From: an uncultured Pseudomonas sp.
GTDB lineage: Bacteria; Pseudomonadota; Gammaproteobacteria; Pseudomonadales; Pseudomonadaceae
Direction: 5' to 3'
DNA: 64,000 nucleotides
Assembly (NCBI GenBank): GCA_943912755.1
Contig: CALTWF010000002.1
Location: 1-64,000 of the forward strand
Shown in pieces: positions 35,024-43,835 of the stretch; within the stretch, counting starts at the first letter, position 1; each line of letters starts with the position of its first letter. Made by a program: the position numbers and the translations under genes. Below the pieces are notes generated by a model. That model was not told the origin of the DNA, did not search any database, and saw only the letters and a list, made by a program, of their open reading frames with translations.

Positions 35024-35517
35024 CTTCTACTCCGCTGGTCATTCATGGCTGGACGATTTTCGCCTATGGGCTTTTCCTCGATCAGGTCGAGCGCTTGAGC
35101 CAACAGGTCGAGTCGTTACAAGAAAAATTCCCCGCCTCATACCAGCAAAAAAATGCCAGCAAGCGCTTGGCTGCAATCACCCGCCTGGCTTTCGACATCA
35201 TTCCGCAGGATCCAGGCAAACCTGAGTATCGGCAAGGCGGCACACTGGGTGCTGGCCACAAGCACTGGTTCCGGGCCAAGTTCTTCCAGCAGTATCGGCT
35301 GTTCTTCCGTTACCACAAACCAAGCAAGGTGATAGTGCTGGCGTGGGTGAATGATGAAGACACCAAGCGAGCCTATGAGAGCAGCGATGATGCTTATCGT
35401 GTCTTCGGCAAGATGCTCGGCAATGGTCATCCGCCAGATGACTGGGATGAGTTGCTGAAAGCATCAACGCTCGAGATGTCACGGCTGCAATCGATGATGA
35501 CTGGCAAGGCAACGTGA
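35020..35517 (+). CDS. yhaV: YhaV toxin (RelE-like ribonuclease)
   Basis: A 165-residue toxin slightly longer than E. coli YhaV. It starts MTSTPLVIHGWTIFAYGLFLDQ, and contains FRYHKPSKVIVLAWVNDEDTKRAYES, the YhaV signature with an HWFRAKFFQQYRLFFR stretch before it. It cleaves mRNA when freed from PrlF. It is coupled to prlF through an ATGA overlap. The pair sits among orphan genes, as expected for a mobile toxin-antitoxin module. Confidence 0.9.
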   Translation: MTSTPLVIHGWTIFAYGLFLDQVERLSQQVESLQEKFPASYQQKNASKRLAAITRLAFDIIPQDPGKPEYRQGGTLGAGHKHWFRAKFFQQYRLFFRYHKPSKVIVLAWVNDEDTKRAYESSDDAYRVFGKMLGNGHPPDDWDELLKASTLEMSRLQSMMTGKAT

Positions 35518-35580
35518 AGGTCAGGAGCTGGCATGTCGCGTGACGGGCCACCCCCTGCCAGACCAACATTCAATCAGTAC

Positions 35581-35901
35581 TCAACCTCCAGTACCTCCAG
35601 TCCTTCGCTCCTCGATCCCCCTCAACATCGACTCGGCCAATGCCCGTGAGGCTTCCAGGGTGTGCTGGGTGGCCCAGAGCATGCCGGCCAGGTGGCGGTC
35701 CTTGACCGTGTCGCAGGCCTGGAGATTGGTTTCGTAGCAGGTCCGCAGCATCACCTCCAGGTGCACCAGCGCCTCTTCGATATCGGCACCGGCACAGACG
35801 GCGAACAGCGGCGGATGATGACCGTCGCAGGCTGCGAACGGGGTATGGACAGTGAGGGCACGCGGGGATGAAGCGGGTGGATCGGGGACGATCTTTTTCA
35901 T
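35581..35901 (-). CDS. DUF3077-type small protein
   Basis: A 106-residue protein from the ATG at 35901, where AAGGAA has correct spacing; the ATG at 35907 is too close to it. The protein has a Pro-rich N-terminus (VPDPPASSPRALTVHTPFAAC), then a helical domain (DIEEALVHLEVMLRTCYET, LAGMLWATQHTLEASRALAE) as in the DUF3077 proteins that pseudomonads carry in many copies. Function unknown. It is convergent with yhaV. Confidence 0.7.
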   Translation of the reverse strand: MKKIVPDPPASSPRALTVHTPFAACDGHHPPLFAVCAGADIEEALVHLEVMLRTCYETNLQACDTVKDRHLAGMLWATQHTLEASRALAESMLRGIEERRTGGTGG

Positions 35902-36021
35902 GAGCATTTCCTTTTGCGAAAAGGGACTGTCACGAACCGCTGTCAAACGGAGGGTGGCAGCTGTACATGGGTTGACAGACCGAGGCAAAAGGAAAACCCG
36001 GCGCGCACGAGTGCGCCCCAC

Positions 36022-36410
36022 GTACAGCCGCCATAACAGGTGAGCACGGAGCTGCGGGAATCCATTTGCAGACGGCCTGTCAAAGCCGGTCGTCAGGAAT
36101 CAACGACGGTGGCAAGACTAGGCAGCGTTTCCCCGGTGCGCAACGACTGAAAGGCCGCGGGAGTATGCTTGGGAAATTGCCTACAAGAAAGTCGGACTCT
36201 GGTGAAGATTGATTGCGCCATATGGCGATCGCCTCGCGTCGGGACGGACAGCCAGCACGGTGAGACGAACCTTTTGAAAGATGCGCACCTGATATTTTTG
36301 TCAGTAGACACCCCGCTGAAAGCGCTCACGATGAAGAACCGTAAACCTCGTCATTCGAAGAGCTGGACAACATGGCGAGCAAGTCAGTCATAAAGCGCAA
36401 GGAGATCAAA
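36022..36410. other. 389-base gap with no clear gene
   Basis: Short open frames on both strands lack ribosome sites and look non-coding. It presumably holds the promoters of the flanking divergent small genes. Composition is mixed, with no strong hairpin or repeat. Confidence 0.4.
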
Positions 36411-36680
36411 ATGGCATTCTTCACTTATACCGCCGTCGCACTGGACGGGAAAAATGGCACGCACAACGGGTCTGTAAACGCGATCGACCATAAAGACGCC
36501 GAGGCCAAGATCAAAGCGATGTTCACCTATTCGGTGAAGGTGAACGCGAAGTGCTGGGAGGAGATCTCTGACGACCACGGTGTGGACCCCACAGGCACAT
36601 ATAGTGGTGACACCGATCTCCAGCTAGAAAGAATAAATGTGCATTACAACTCAGAGTCATCAGAGAAAAAAACCAAGTAA
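36411..36680 (+). CDS. Orphan small protein
   Basis: An 89-residue protein with an ideal AAGGAG site 7 bases before ATG 36411. The sequence starts MAFFTYTAVALDGKNGTHNG and is hydrophilic, with a Lys-rich end (SSEKKTK). No membrane segment or signal peptide is present. The codon choice is less GC-biased than its neighbours, which suggests recent acquisition. I do not recognise it. Confidence 0.55.
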   Translation: MAFFTYTAVALDGKNGTHNGSVNAIDHKDAEAKIKAMFTYSVKVNAKCWEEISDDHGVDPTGTYSGDTDLQLERINVHYNSESSEKKTK

Positions 36681-36843
36681 CCCATAGCTGCGGTTGAGGG
36701 CCTCATCGCTGCGGTACGGCGATCCGACAAGCCAGCGATGAGGCCGGCCAGAACAACGAGGCCATCTGATCCGATCCCCATCATCAGCCTGTAACCCCCC
36801 CTCCTCTATCCTGCCCTCCCCCAGTCGCCACCGAAGACCAACA

Positions 36844-37809
36844 ATGCACCGCCAGTCCTTCATGATCCGCTCCGACAACATGAGCACGGACGATTTCGGC
36901 GCCCTGTTCACCCGCCAGTTCGGCAACCTCTACGCCGGCATGCCGCGCCCCGACCGCCCGGTGGCCATCGCCGGGGTGTACGGGCGCTTCGACGGCATGA
37001 GCTTTCGCAACCTGAGCTTCCAGGGCGACCTGCGCACCGGCATGCCCGACACCGACGACGAAATCACCTTCGTCTTCCCCACCAGTGGCCGCATCGTCTT
37101 CAGCCATGCCAGCGACCTGCTCGGCACGCCACAGGTGGCCCTGGCGGTGGAGAAAACCTCGGTGAAGTCGGTGGGTTTCATCGACGGCCATTCCCAGTAC
37201 GGCATGTCGATCCGCCGTTCACTGTTCGCCCGGCGCCTGTCATTGCTGCTGGGCCGGCCGATCCTCCAGCCCGTGCGTTTTCAGCCGTTGGTGGACATGA
37301 CCGCCGACGCCTTCCAGGGCATCAAGGCGATCGTCGGCATGGCTACCGGCAGCGCCTTCGATCCGTTGATGAGTGCCGGCTCGCTGATGCCTGCCCGGCT
37401 TCAGGAAATGCTGGTGGATTCGGTATTGGAGGTGTGGCCGCACAACTACAGCGAAGCCCTGCAACGCCCGCAGAAGCTGATCGCACCGCGCCACGTGAAA
37501 CTGGCGGTGGACTACCTCCAGGCCCATCCCGATGCGCTGGTCAGCGGCAACGAACTGGCTGCGCTGAGCCATGTCAGCCTGCGCGCCCTGCAGGATGGTT
37601 TCCGCCGTTTCGTCGGCACCTCGATCGTTGGCTACCAGCGCCAGGTACGCCTGCAACGGGCCTACGACGCGCTCAGGCAAGACGCGTCGCGCTCGGTCAG
37701 CGAGATTTCCCTGGCCCTGGGCTTCAGCAATGTCGGGCGCTTCTGCCAGTACTTCCAGAGTGCCTACGGCGTCAGTCCGGCAGAGCTGCGCAGGGGCCAT
37801 CAGAACTGA
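36844..37809 (+). CDS. AraC-family regulator
   Basis: A 321-residue protein. The N-terminal 200 residues form the AraC-binding-like domain seen in catabolic activators. The C-terminal 100 residues carry two helix-turn-helix units (ALSHVSLRALQDGFRRFVGT and SVSEISLALGFSNVGRFCQYFQ), ending PAELRRGHQN. The start may be ATG 36844 or the nearby ATGs at 36862 and 36880. It is tail-to-tail with the phosphatase gene, with a 10-base overlap. Its target is not evident. Confidence 0.85.
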   Translation: MHRQSFMIRSDNMSTDDFGALFTRQFGNLYAGMPRPDRPVAIAGVYGRFDGMSFRNLSFQGDLRTGMPDTDDEITFVFPTSGRIVFSHASDLLGTPQVALAVEKTSVKSVGFIDGHSQYGMSIRRSLFARRLSLLLGRPILQPVRFQPLVDMTADAFQGIKAIVGMATGSAFDPLMSAGSLMPARLQEMLVDSVLEVWPHNYSEALQRPQKLIAPRHVKLAVDYLQAHPDALVSGNELAALSHVSLRALQDGFRRFVGTSIVGYQRQVRLQRAYDALRQDASRSVSEISLALGFSNVGRFCQYFQSAYGVSPAELRRGHQN

Positions 37810-39719
37810 TAACTGGCCTTCAGGTTGCCACTGACACCATGGCTGTCACCGCCAGCGATCACGCCGATATCGGCCCCGACACTGAAGTCCCCCAACCCGG
37901 CATTCAGGTTGAAGCCACCACTGAACTGATCCCGACTGTCGAACGCCGAACGCTGGTCCACCGCCAGCCCAAGCAGTTGCCCCTGGCTGACCACATCCTG
38001 TTTGCCTAGCGCATGCTCGTAGCCGACTTCCAGCCCCGGGGTGAGCTGCCAGCCAGCACCCAGTTGCTGCGGTGCAAAGGTGGCCTTGAGGTTGGCAAAG
38101 GCACTGCGCCGGGTTTCCTTGAGGCCGTCCACCTGCAAGGCCAGTTCGCTGCCCTTCTCCTGGAACCCATCGAGATCCACACGGCTGACCCGCACACCCA
38201 GGCTCGGCTCCACGGTGACGCCGCTCATCGGCATCCGGTAGCCCAGCGCCAGACTGGCCCCGGCCAGGGTGCCCGCGGTATCGCCCTTGGCCGCACCGAG
38301 ACCGCCACCCAGTTCACGCTTGCTGTCGTACTCCAGCCAGCCGCCATTCAAGCCGGCATCGACGAACAACCCACGCTCCAGGCTATCGAAGGCCAGGCGC
38401 GCGCCGGCCTTGATAAAGGTCAGGTCGGTATCCACCTCGCCACCGGCCGCGCCCACGTTGCCACGGCTGTAGCCGAAGCCGGCATGGGCACTGAGTTTCT
38501 CGGAGAAGCGCTGGGTGAGGCCGACCATCAGGCCCTGGGTGTGCTCGTTGCTGCTGGCCGCGCGGGCCGAACCATCGGTGCCCTGGTAGCCCGCCAGCGC
38601 CGTGGTCCACAGCCGGTATTGGCCGATCTTCAATTCGCTGCCGCTGGCGAACGGCGCGGCGGCCTTGTCGAGCAAGGCGCCCTGGCGCAGCAGATAGCTG
38701 CCGGCATCGGCATGCACCTGGCCGCCGACCTGGGCTTCGACGCCACCCAAGCTGCCGGCGTCGATGGCCGATTGCAGGTAATAGTTGTAGGCGGTGTAGT
38801 CGCCGGAGAGGCTGCTGTTCTGCAACTGCGCCAGCAACTGCGCACCGGCGGCCGCGTTGCCCTGCAAGCCCGCAGTGCCCGGCAGGCTGTTGTAGAAAAC
38901 CATCTTGCCGCGCAGCACGTAGATGGTTTCCTGGGACAGGCCCAGGCCTTCCTTCAGGTAGTTGTCCATGCTGCCGTATTCGGCGGTCACTTCATCCAGG
39001 CCCGCTTGCAGGTAGCTGGCCTGCACGCCAAGCAGCGGCGCGTAGATCGCCGCCATGCTCGACGGCATCGCGGCCAGGGTCGCGGCGACCCGGGCGGCGG
39101 TGTAGTCGTTGGTGGCCAGGTAGTTCTGCATGATGGTGGCGCTGTCCACCCCGGCGATGCTCAGCAACACGGCAGCGGTCCAGCCGGTGCGGTCCTTGCC
39201 CGCCGTGCAGTGGAACAGCGCGGCACCATCGGCGGCGGCCAGTTCGTTGAACAGCACGGCAAACTGGCTGCGCATGCCGCTATCGCTGACGAAGGCGCGG
39301 TTGGTTTCCTCCATCATCGCCACTGCCTGCGCAGCGCTGGTGAAGGAGATGCTGGTGATGTTCGAGCCCGACGTGGTGCTGCCGATGATGTCGATGTTCT
39401 GGTACGTCGCCCCTGTCGGCAGGGTGTCCGGGGTCGCGGCGATCTCGCTGGGGGTACGCAGGTCATAGACGTTGGAGATGCCCAGGCCATTCAGCGTCGC
39501 CAGGTCCGAGGCGGTCGGGGTCAGGGCGTTGGAGCGATAGAACACGCCCGAACGCATGACCCCGTCATTGGCCGTGGTGTAGGCCGTGGTGGTTCCGGCG
39601 AGATCGCGGAAGTTGTCGATTCCGCTCAGGCGCGGCGTGTCGAGGTCGTAGGTCTCGGCAGCATGGGCGGCAAGGGACAGGCTCAGGGCAGACAGGGAGA
39701 ACAGAACGCGGAAGAACAC
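37800..39719 (-). CDS. Secreted tyrosine phosphatase fused to an autotransporter barrel
   Basis: A 639-residue two-domain protein. A signal peptide (LFSLSALSLSLAAHAAE) precedes a phosphatase domain at about residues 25-270 with the P-loop H170-C171-TAGKD-R177-TG, and the FRDLAG and YDLRTPSEI motifs of LipA-type tyrosine phosphatases. Residues about 360-639 form a C-terminal autotransporter barrel (RLWTTALAGYQGTDG through LKASYQF, ending in Phe). So the enzyme is exported and placed on, or released from, the cell surface. The passenger lacks the usual beta-helix. Substrate unknown: host or self phosphoproteins or phosphoinositides are possible. Confidence 0.9.
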   Translation of the reverse strand: MFFRVLFSLSALSLSLAAHAAETYDLDTPRLSGIDNFRDLAGTTTAYTTANDGVMRSGVFYRSNALTPTASDLATLNGLGISNVYDLRTPSEIAATPDTLPTGATYQNIDIIGSTTSGSNITSISFTSAAQAVAMMEETNRAFVSDSGMRSQFAVLFNELAAADGAALFHCTAGKDRTGWTAAVLLSIAGVDSATIMQNYLATNDYTAARVAATLAAMPSSMAAIYAPLLGVQASYLQAGLDEVTAEYGSMDNYLKEGLGLSQETIYVLRGKMVFYNSLPGTAGLQGNAAAGAQLLAQLQNSSLSGDYTAYNYYLQSAIDAGSLGGVEAQVGGQVHADAGSYLLRQGALLDKAAAPFASGSELKIGQYRLWTTALAGYQGTDGSARAASSNEHTQGLMVGLTQRFSEKLSAHAGFGYSRGNVGAAGGEVDTDLTFIKAGARLAFDSLERGLFVDAGLNGGWLEYDSKRELGGGLGAAKGDTAGTLAGASLALGYRMPMSGVTVEPSLGVRVSRVDLDGFQEKGSELALQVDGLKETRRSAFANLKATFAPQQLGAGWQLTPGLEVGYEHALGKQDVVSQGQLLGLAVDQRSAFDSRDQFSGGFNLNAGLGDFSVGADIGVIAGGDSHGVSGNLKASYQF

Positions 39720-39848
39720 GGCATAGCCTCTTCGAGGGGGATGAGGCGGCTACTATCTTCACGGCGCTGTGACTGAATATTACAAAATGCCTCGCTGGAA
39801 AAATCCCCGCGCAATCTGTCCGCAGTCTGCGTTTTCCGTCCGTACCGG

Positions 39849-40802
39849 CTAGCGAAACTGGGCGATCAGCCAGTCCTTCAGCCGGCAGCACGCCGGGTCG
39901 TCGGCCACTTCCTCCTTGCAGATCAGATAATGCAGGGTCTCGGCGAACACCAGTTCATCGTCGACCGGCCGCACCAGGCGCCCCTCGCGCAACAGGTCGC
40001 CGACCAGATGCTCCCAGCCCAGCGCCAGCCCCTGCCCGTCCAGGGCCATCTGCATGAGCAGGACGAAGTCGTTGCTGCTGAAGCGCTGAGGAGCCTCGTC
40101 CAGGGGCAGCGAGGCTCCGTGGGATTGCAGGGCGAACCAGACATCCCAGTCGACCTGTTCCGACAGTTGCGAGCGGCCATAAGGATTGAGGTCCAGCAAC
40201 ACGCCGCGGCGCAGGCCGTCGAGGCTGTCCAGCCCCGAATTGGCCTCCAGGTAGGCGGGCGAACAGACGGGATAGATGACTTCATGGAACAGCGGAATCT
40301 GCCGGTAGCCGGGCCGCGGCTCGAAGATCTTGGTGATGAAGATATCCGGCTCGATCCCCGGCTCCATGGCGAGGAAGTGCTGGGTGGTGATGACATTGAC
40401 GTCGAGGTCGGGGTTGGCGCCGAAGAACTCCTTCATCCGCCGCGCCAGCCAAAGCCCGGAGAAGGCCGGGGAACAGCACAGGGTCAGGCTGCGCTTGTCG
40501 CTCTTTTCCCGGCGGATGCGCTCGGTGGCCTGGAAGATGTTCAACAGCGACAACTGCGCCGCGTCGAACAGCGTCGCGCCGGCGGCAGTCAGGGTCACTT
40601 CGCGGCCGCTGCGGGTGAACAGCTCGGTGCCCAGGTGCAGCTCCAGGTCGCGGATCTGCCGGCTGATCGCCGCCTGGGTCACGCATAGCGCCTCGGCGGC
40701 GCGGGTGAAATTGCGGTACTTGGCCGCCGCGACGAAGGAGCGCATGGCCTTGAACGACGGCATGGCGAGCAGCGATTGATCGGGCGATGAGCGTTTAGCC
40801 AT
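39849..40802 (-). CDS. LysR-family regulator
   Basis: A 317-residue LysR protein of the GcvA/AmpR subgroup. The HTH lies at about residues 15-75 (FVAAAKYRNFTRAAEALCVTQAAISRQIRDLE), and the effector domain follows with the LTLCCSPAFSGLWLARRM start. It is divergent from azlCD over a 126-base spacer, so it probably controls that exporter pair. The effector could be a branched-chain amino acid or analogue. Confidence 0.9.
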   Translation of the reverse strand: MAKRSSPDQSLLAMPSFKAMRSFVAAAKYRNFTRAAEALCVTQAAISRQIRDLELHLGTELFTRSGREVTLTAAGATLFDAAQLSLLNIFQATERIRREKSDKRSLTLCCSPAFSGLWLARRMKEFFGANPDLDVNVITTQHFLAMEPGIEPDIFITKIFEPRPGYRQIPLFHEVIYPVCSPAYLEANSGLDSLDGLRRGVLLDLNPYGRSQLSEQVDWDVWFALQSHGASLPLDEAPQRFSSNDFVLLMQMALDGQGLALGWEHLVGDLLREGRLVRPVDDELVFAETLHYLICKEEVADDPACCRLKDWLIAQFR

Positions 40803-40928
40803 AACAAAAACTGCCTGGTTTCCCGGAAAAAAAGTCGATTCAGCGTGATGGAGCGCAAGCCCTACACTTTATCCCACGATGCGGACGGATGCGTCTGTCA
40901 TACAAAACCAACAATTCCAGGAGGCGAC

Positions 40929-41663
40929 ATGCCTTTCCCCTCCGCCCGTGCCGCCTTCGCCCATGGCGTCCGTGCCCTGCTGCCCCTGACGCCCGGCGTC
41001 ATTCCCTTCGGCCTGGTCACCGGGGTGATGGCGATCAAGATGGGCATGACCCCGACCATGGCCATCGGCATGACCCTGCTGTTCTATTCCGGCTCGGCGC
41101 AGATGGTTGCCCTGCAACTTATCCACAGCGGCGTGCTGCCGGTGGCCATCGTGGTCACGGCGCTGATCATCAACCTGCGCTTCATCATGTACAGCGCCTC
41201 GCTGGCGCCGCACCTGCACCAGCAGCCACGGCGCTGGACCTGGCCAATGTCCTACATGCTTTCCGACCAGTCCTATGCGCTCTGCGTGCTGAAGCTGTCA
41301 TCCGGCGAGCTGGGGCGCTTTGCCCCGCACTACTACGCCGGCACGGCGGTGGCCATGTGGCTGGCGTGGAACCTGTCGGTGCTGGCCGGGGTGTTCCTTG
41401 GCGGCAGCATTCCGGAAAGCTGGTCGCTGGGCTTTGCCATCCCGCTGTCGTTCCTCGCCTTGCTGGTGCCGGGGATCCGCAACCTGCCGGCGCTGGTCGC
41501 CGCCATCGTCGGTGGCGGGATTGCCGTGGCGGCGGTGGACCTGCCCTACAACCTTGGGTTGGTCACGGCCTCGATCGGCGGGGTGATTGCCGGGGTGACG
41601 GCGGAAGGCCTGCGCAGGAAGCCGGCGGAAACGGCCTGCCTGGCCGAAGGAGAACGCCAATGA
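40929..41663 (+). CDS. azlC: AzlC-type branched-chain amino acid exporter, large subunit
   Basis: A 244-residue membrane protein from ATG 40929, preceded by AGGAGG. It contains the family region ALLPLTPGVIPFGLVTGVMAIKMG and the motif MLFYSGSAQMVALQLI-like stretch, then YMLSDQSYALC. With AzlD it exports branched-chain amino acids and analogues. The stop overlaps azlD by 4 bases. Confidence 0.9.
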   Translation: MPFPSARAAFAHGVRALLPLTPGVIPFGLVTGVMAIKMGMTPTMAIGMTLLFYSGSAQMVALQLIHSGVLPVAIVVTALIINLRFIMYSASLAPHLHQQPRRWTWPMSYMLSDQSYALCVLKLSSGELGRFAPHYYAGTAVAMWLAWNLSVLAGVFLGGSIPESWSLGFAIPLSFLALLVPGIRNLPALVAAIVGGGIAVAAVDLPYNLGLVTASIGGVIAGVTAEGLRRKPAETACLAEGERQ

Positions 41664-41986
41664 GCGATCTGGCCCTGTGGTGCCTGTTCCTGGTGGTGGG
41701 ACTGGGCACCTTTGCCCTGCGCCTGTCGTTCATCGAGCTGTACGGCAACCTGCGGGTGCCGCCGCTGGTCAGCCGGGCTCTGGCCTATGTGCCGGCCAGC
41801 GTACTGGCGGCGCTGGTATTGCCGGCGGTGGTGTATCCGGAGGGGCATGGCGATTTCGTCATCGCCAACCCGCAGATCCCGGCAGCGATCCTCGCTGCGC
41901 TGGTGGCCTGGAAAACCCGCAATACCGTGCTGACCCTGGCGGTGGGGATGGGGGCGTTGTGGGGTTTGAAAGTGCTTATGCACTGA
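41660..41986 (+). CDS. azlD: AzlD-type small subunit of the exporter
   Basis: A 108-residue protein with four helices starting MSDLALWCLFLVVGLGTFAL. It matches AzlD in length and has the ALRLSFIELYG and YVPASVLAALVLPAVVYP regions. The ATG at 41660 overlaps the azlC stop (ATGA). A REP pair follows. Confidence 0.9.
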   Translation: MSDLALWCLFLVVGLGTFALRLSFIELYGNLRVPPLVSRALAYVPASVLAALVLPAVVYPEGHGDFVIANPQIPAAILAALVAWKTRNTVLTLAVGMGALWGLKVLMH

Positions 41987-42008
41987 ATCATCAGGTGCCT
42001 GATCTGAC

Positions 42009-42078
42009 GTCATCGCGGGTAAACCCGCTCCCACAGGGATGGCGAAAAACCTGTGGGAGCGGGTTCACCCGCGATGAC
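42009..42078. repeat. REP pair, GCGGGT-type stem
   Basis: Two inverted copies of the CATCGCGGGTAAACCCGCTC type element with a 12-base spacer form a 70-base palindrome after azlD. Confidence 0.85.
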
Positions 42079-42234
42079 GCCGGAGAGGCCAACCAACAAC
42101 GCCCAGCCCCGCACCAGTTTGATGCCTCCACCCGCCCCAAAATCAACCACCCTACCCTTCATAACTACCCCAGACCTGTTTCCTACAACACCTCAACCCC
42201 TTTACCCCGGGCCCTCCAGTAATAATCTGACCAC

Positions 42235-42251
42235 TTGGCCATGTTTTTGCT
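42235..42251 (+). promoter_or_regulatory. Putative sigma-54 promoter of the nucleoside ABC operon
   Basis: TTGGCCATGTTTTTGCT has GG and GC with 10 bases between them, as in TTGGCAC-N5-TTGCT (one mismatch pair in the -24 box). It ends 37 bases before the ATP-binding gene start and has a T-rich spacer like the promoter at 46112. Confidence 0.55.
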
Positions 42252-42287
42252 TTGCAAGCTGCTCAACACATCCACCCGAGCAGTCCC

Positions 42288-43823
42288 ATGTCCGAATCCC
42301 CCCTGCGCCTGGAGCTTCGCGCCATCACCAAGCGCTACCCCGGCACCCTGGCCAACGACCGCATCGACCTGCGCATCGGCGCCGGTGAAATCCATGCCCT
42401 GCTCGGCGAGAACGGCGCGGGCAAGAGCACGCTGATGAAGATCATCTACGGCGTCACCGCGCCGGATTCCGGCCAGGTGCTGTGGGAAGGCCAGCCGGTG
42501 CAGGTGCGCGATCCGGCCCAGGCACGCAAGCTGGGGGTCGGCATGGTGTTCCAGCATTTCTCCCTGTTCGAAACCCTGACCGTGGCGGAGAACATCGCCC
42601 TGGCCCTGGGCCGCGAAGCCGGTACGCCGAAACAACTGGCGCCGCGCATCCGCGAGGTGTCGCAGCGCTACGGCATGGGCCTGGAGCCGGAACGCCTGGT
42701 CCACAGCCTGTCCATCGGCGAGCGCCAGCGGGTCGAGATCGTTCGCTGCCTGATGCAGGAGATCAAGCTGCTGATCCTCGACGAACCCACCTCGGTGCTG
42801 ACCCCGCAGGAAGTCGACGAGCTGTTCGTTACCCTGCGCGCCCTGGCCGCCGAGGGCTGCTCGATCCTGTTCATCAGCCACAAGCTCAACGAGGTCCGCG
42901 CCCTCTGCCATAGCGCCACGGTGCTGCGCGGCGGCCGGGTTTCCGGCGACTGCGTGCCGGCCGAGTGCAGCGACCTGCAACTGGCGCGGCTGATGGTCGG
43001 CGACGCCGAGGGGCTGGAGGCCAGCTACCCGAAAAGCGCCGGCGGCCTGCCGCGCCTGCGGGTGGATGACCTGACCTGGCGCAACAAGGACCCGTTCGGC
43101 ACCTCCTTCGAACACCTGCGCCTCGAAGTACGCAGCGGCGAGATCGTCGGCATCGCCGGGGTCGCCGGCAATGGCCAGGACGAACTGCTGGCCCTGCTCA
43201 GCGGCGAAACCCGCCTGCCGGCCAACGAACGCGAACGCATCACCCTCGACAACCAGCCCATGGCCAACCTCTACCCGGACGCGCGCCGCGCCCTCGGCCT
43301 GGCCTTCGTCCCCGCCGAACGCCTGGGCCATGGTGCGGTGCCGGACATGAGCCTGGCCGACAACGCTCTGCTCACCGCCTTCCAGCAGGGGCTGGTCAGC
43401 CGCGGCCTGATCCGCTCCGGCAAGGTCCTGGAGCTGGCCGAACAGATCATCCAGCGCTTCGCGGTGAAGACCCCGGATGCGCAGACCACCGCGCGCAGCC
43501 TGTCCGGCGGCAACCTGCAGAAATTCATCCTCGGCCGCGAAATCCTGCAAAACCCCAAGCTGCTGGTCGCCGCCCACCCGACCTGGGGCGTCGACGTCGG
43601 CGCCGCCGCGGCCATCCACCGCGCGCTGATCGCCCTGCGCGATGCCGGCGCGGCGATCCTGGTGATCTCCGAAGACCTCGACGAGCTGTTCCAGATCAGC
43701 GACCGCATCGGCGCCCTGTGCAGCGGCCGCCTGTCGCCGCTCAAGGCCACCGCCGAGACCCATACCGTGGAGGTCGGCGGCTGGATGGCCGGCCAGTTCG
43801 ATACCCCGCAAGACGCCGCCTGA
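42288..43823 (+). CDS. BMP-type nucleoside ABC transporter, ATP-binding subunit
   Basis: A 511-residue protein with two ABC domains, as in YufO/RbsA-type subunits. The first has Walker A GENGAGKST, signature LSIGERQRVEIVR and Walker B LLILDEPTS. The second begins near residue 250 with a degenerate Walker A (AGVAGNGQDE) and signature LSGGNLQKFILGRE. The first half resembles the nucleoside/purine importers. It is the first gene of a four-gene set with two permeases and a binding protein. Confidence 0.9.
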   Translation: MSESPLRLELRAITKRYPGTLANDRIDLRIGAGEIHALLGENGAGKSTLMKIIYGVTAPDSGQVLWEGQPVQVRDPAQARKLGVGMVFQHFSLFETLTVAENIALALGREAGTPKQLAPRIREVSQRYGMGLEPERLVHSLSIGERQRVEIVRCLMQEIKLLILDEPTSVLTPQEVDELFVTLRALAAEGCSILFISHKLNEVRALCHSATVLRGGRVSGDCVPAECSDLQLARLMVGDAEGLEASYPKSAGGLPRLRVDDLTWRNKDPFGTSFEHLRLEVRSGEIVGIAGVAGNGQDELLALLSGETRLPANERERITLDNQPMANLYPDARRALGLAFVPAERLGHGAVPDMSLADNALLTAFQQGLVSRGLIRSGKVLELAEQIIQRFAVKTPDAQTTARSLSGGNLQKFILGREILQNPKLLVAAHPTWGVDVGAAAAIHRALIALRDAGAAILVISEDLDELFQISDRIGALCSGRLSPLKATAETHTVEVGGWMAGQFDTPQDAA

Positions 43824-43835
43824 CGAGAAGCCGCC

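Noticed and set aside
42009..42078. CRISPR-like repeat array
   Set aside because: Repeats are inverted palindromes of REP type with no regular spacers and no cas genes are present.
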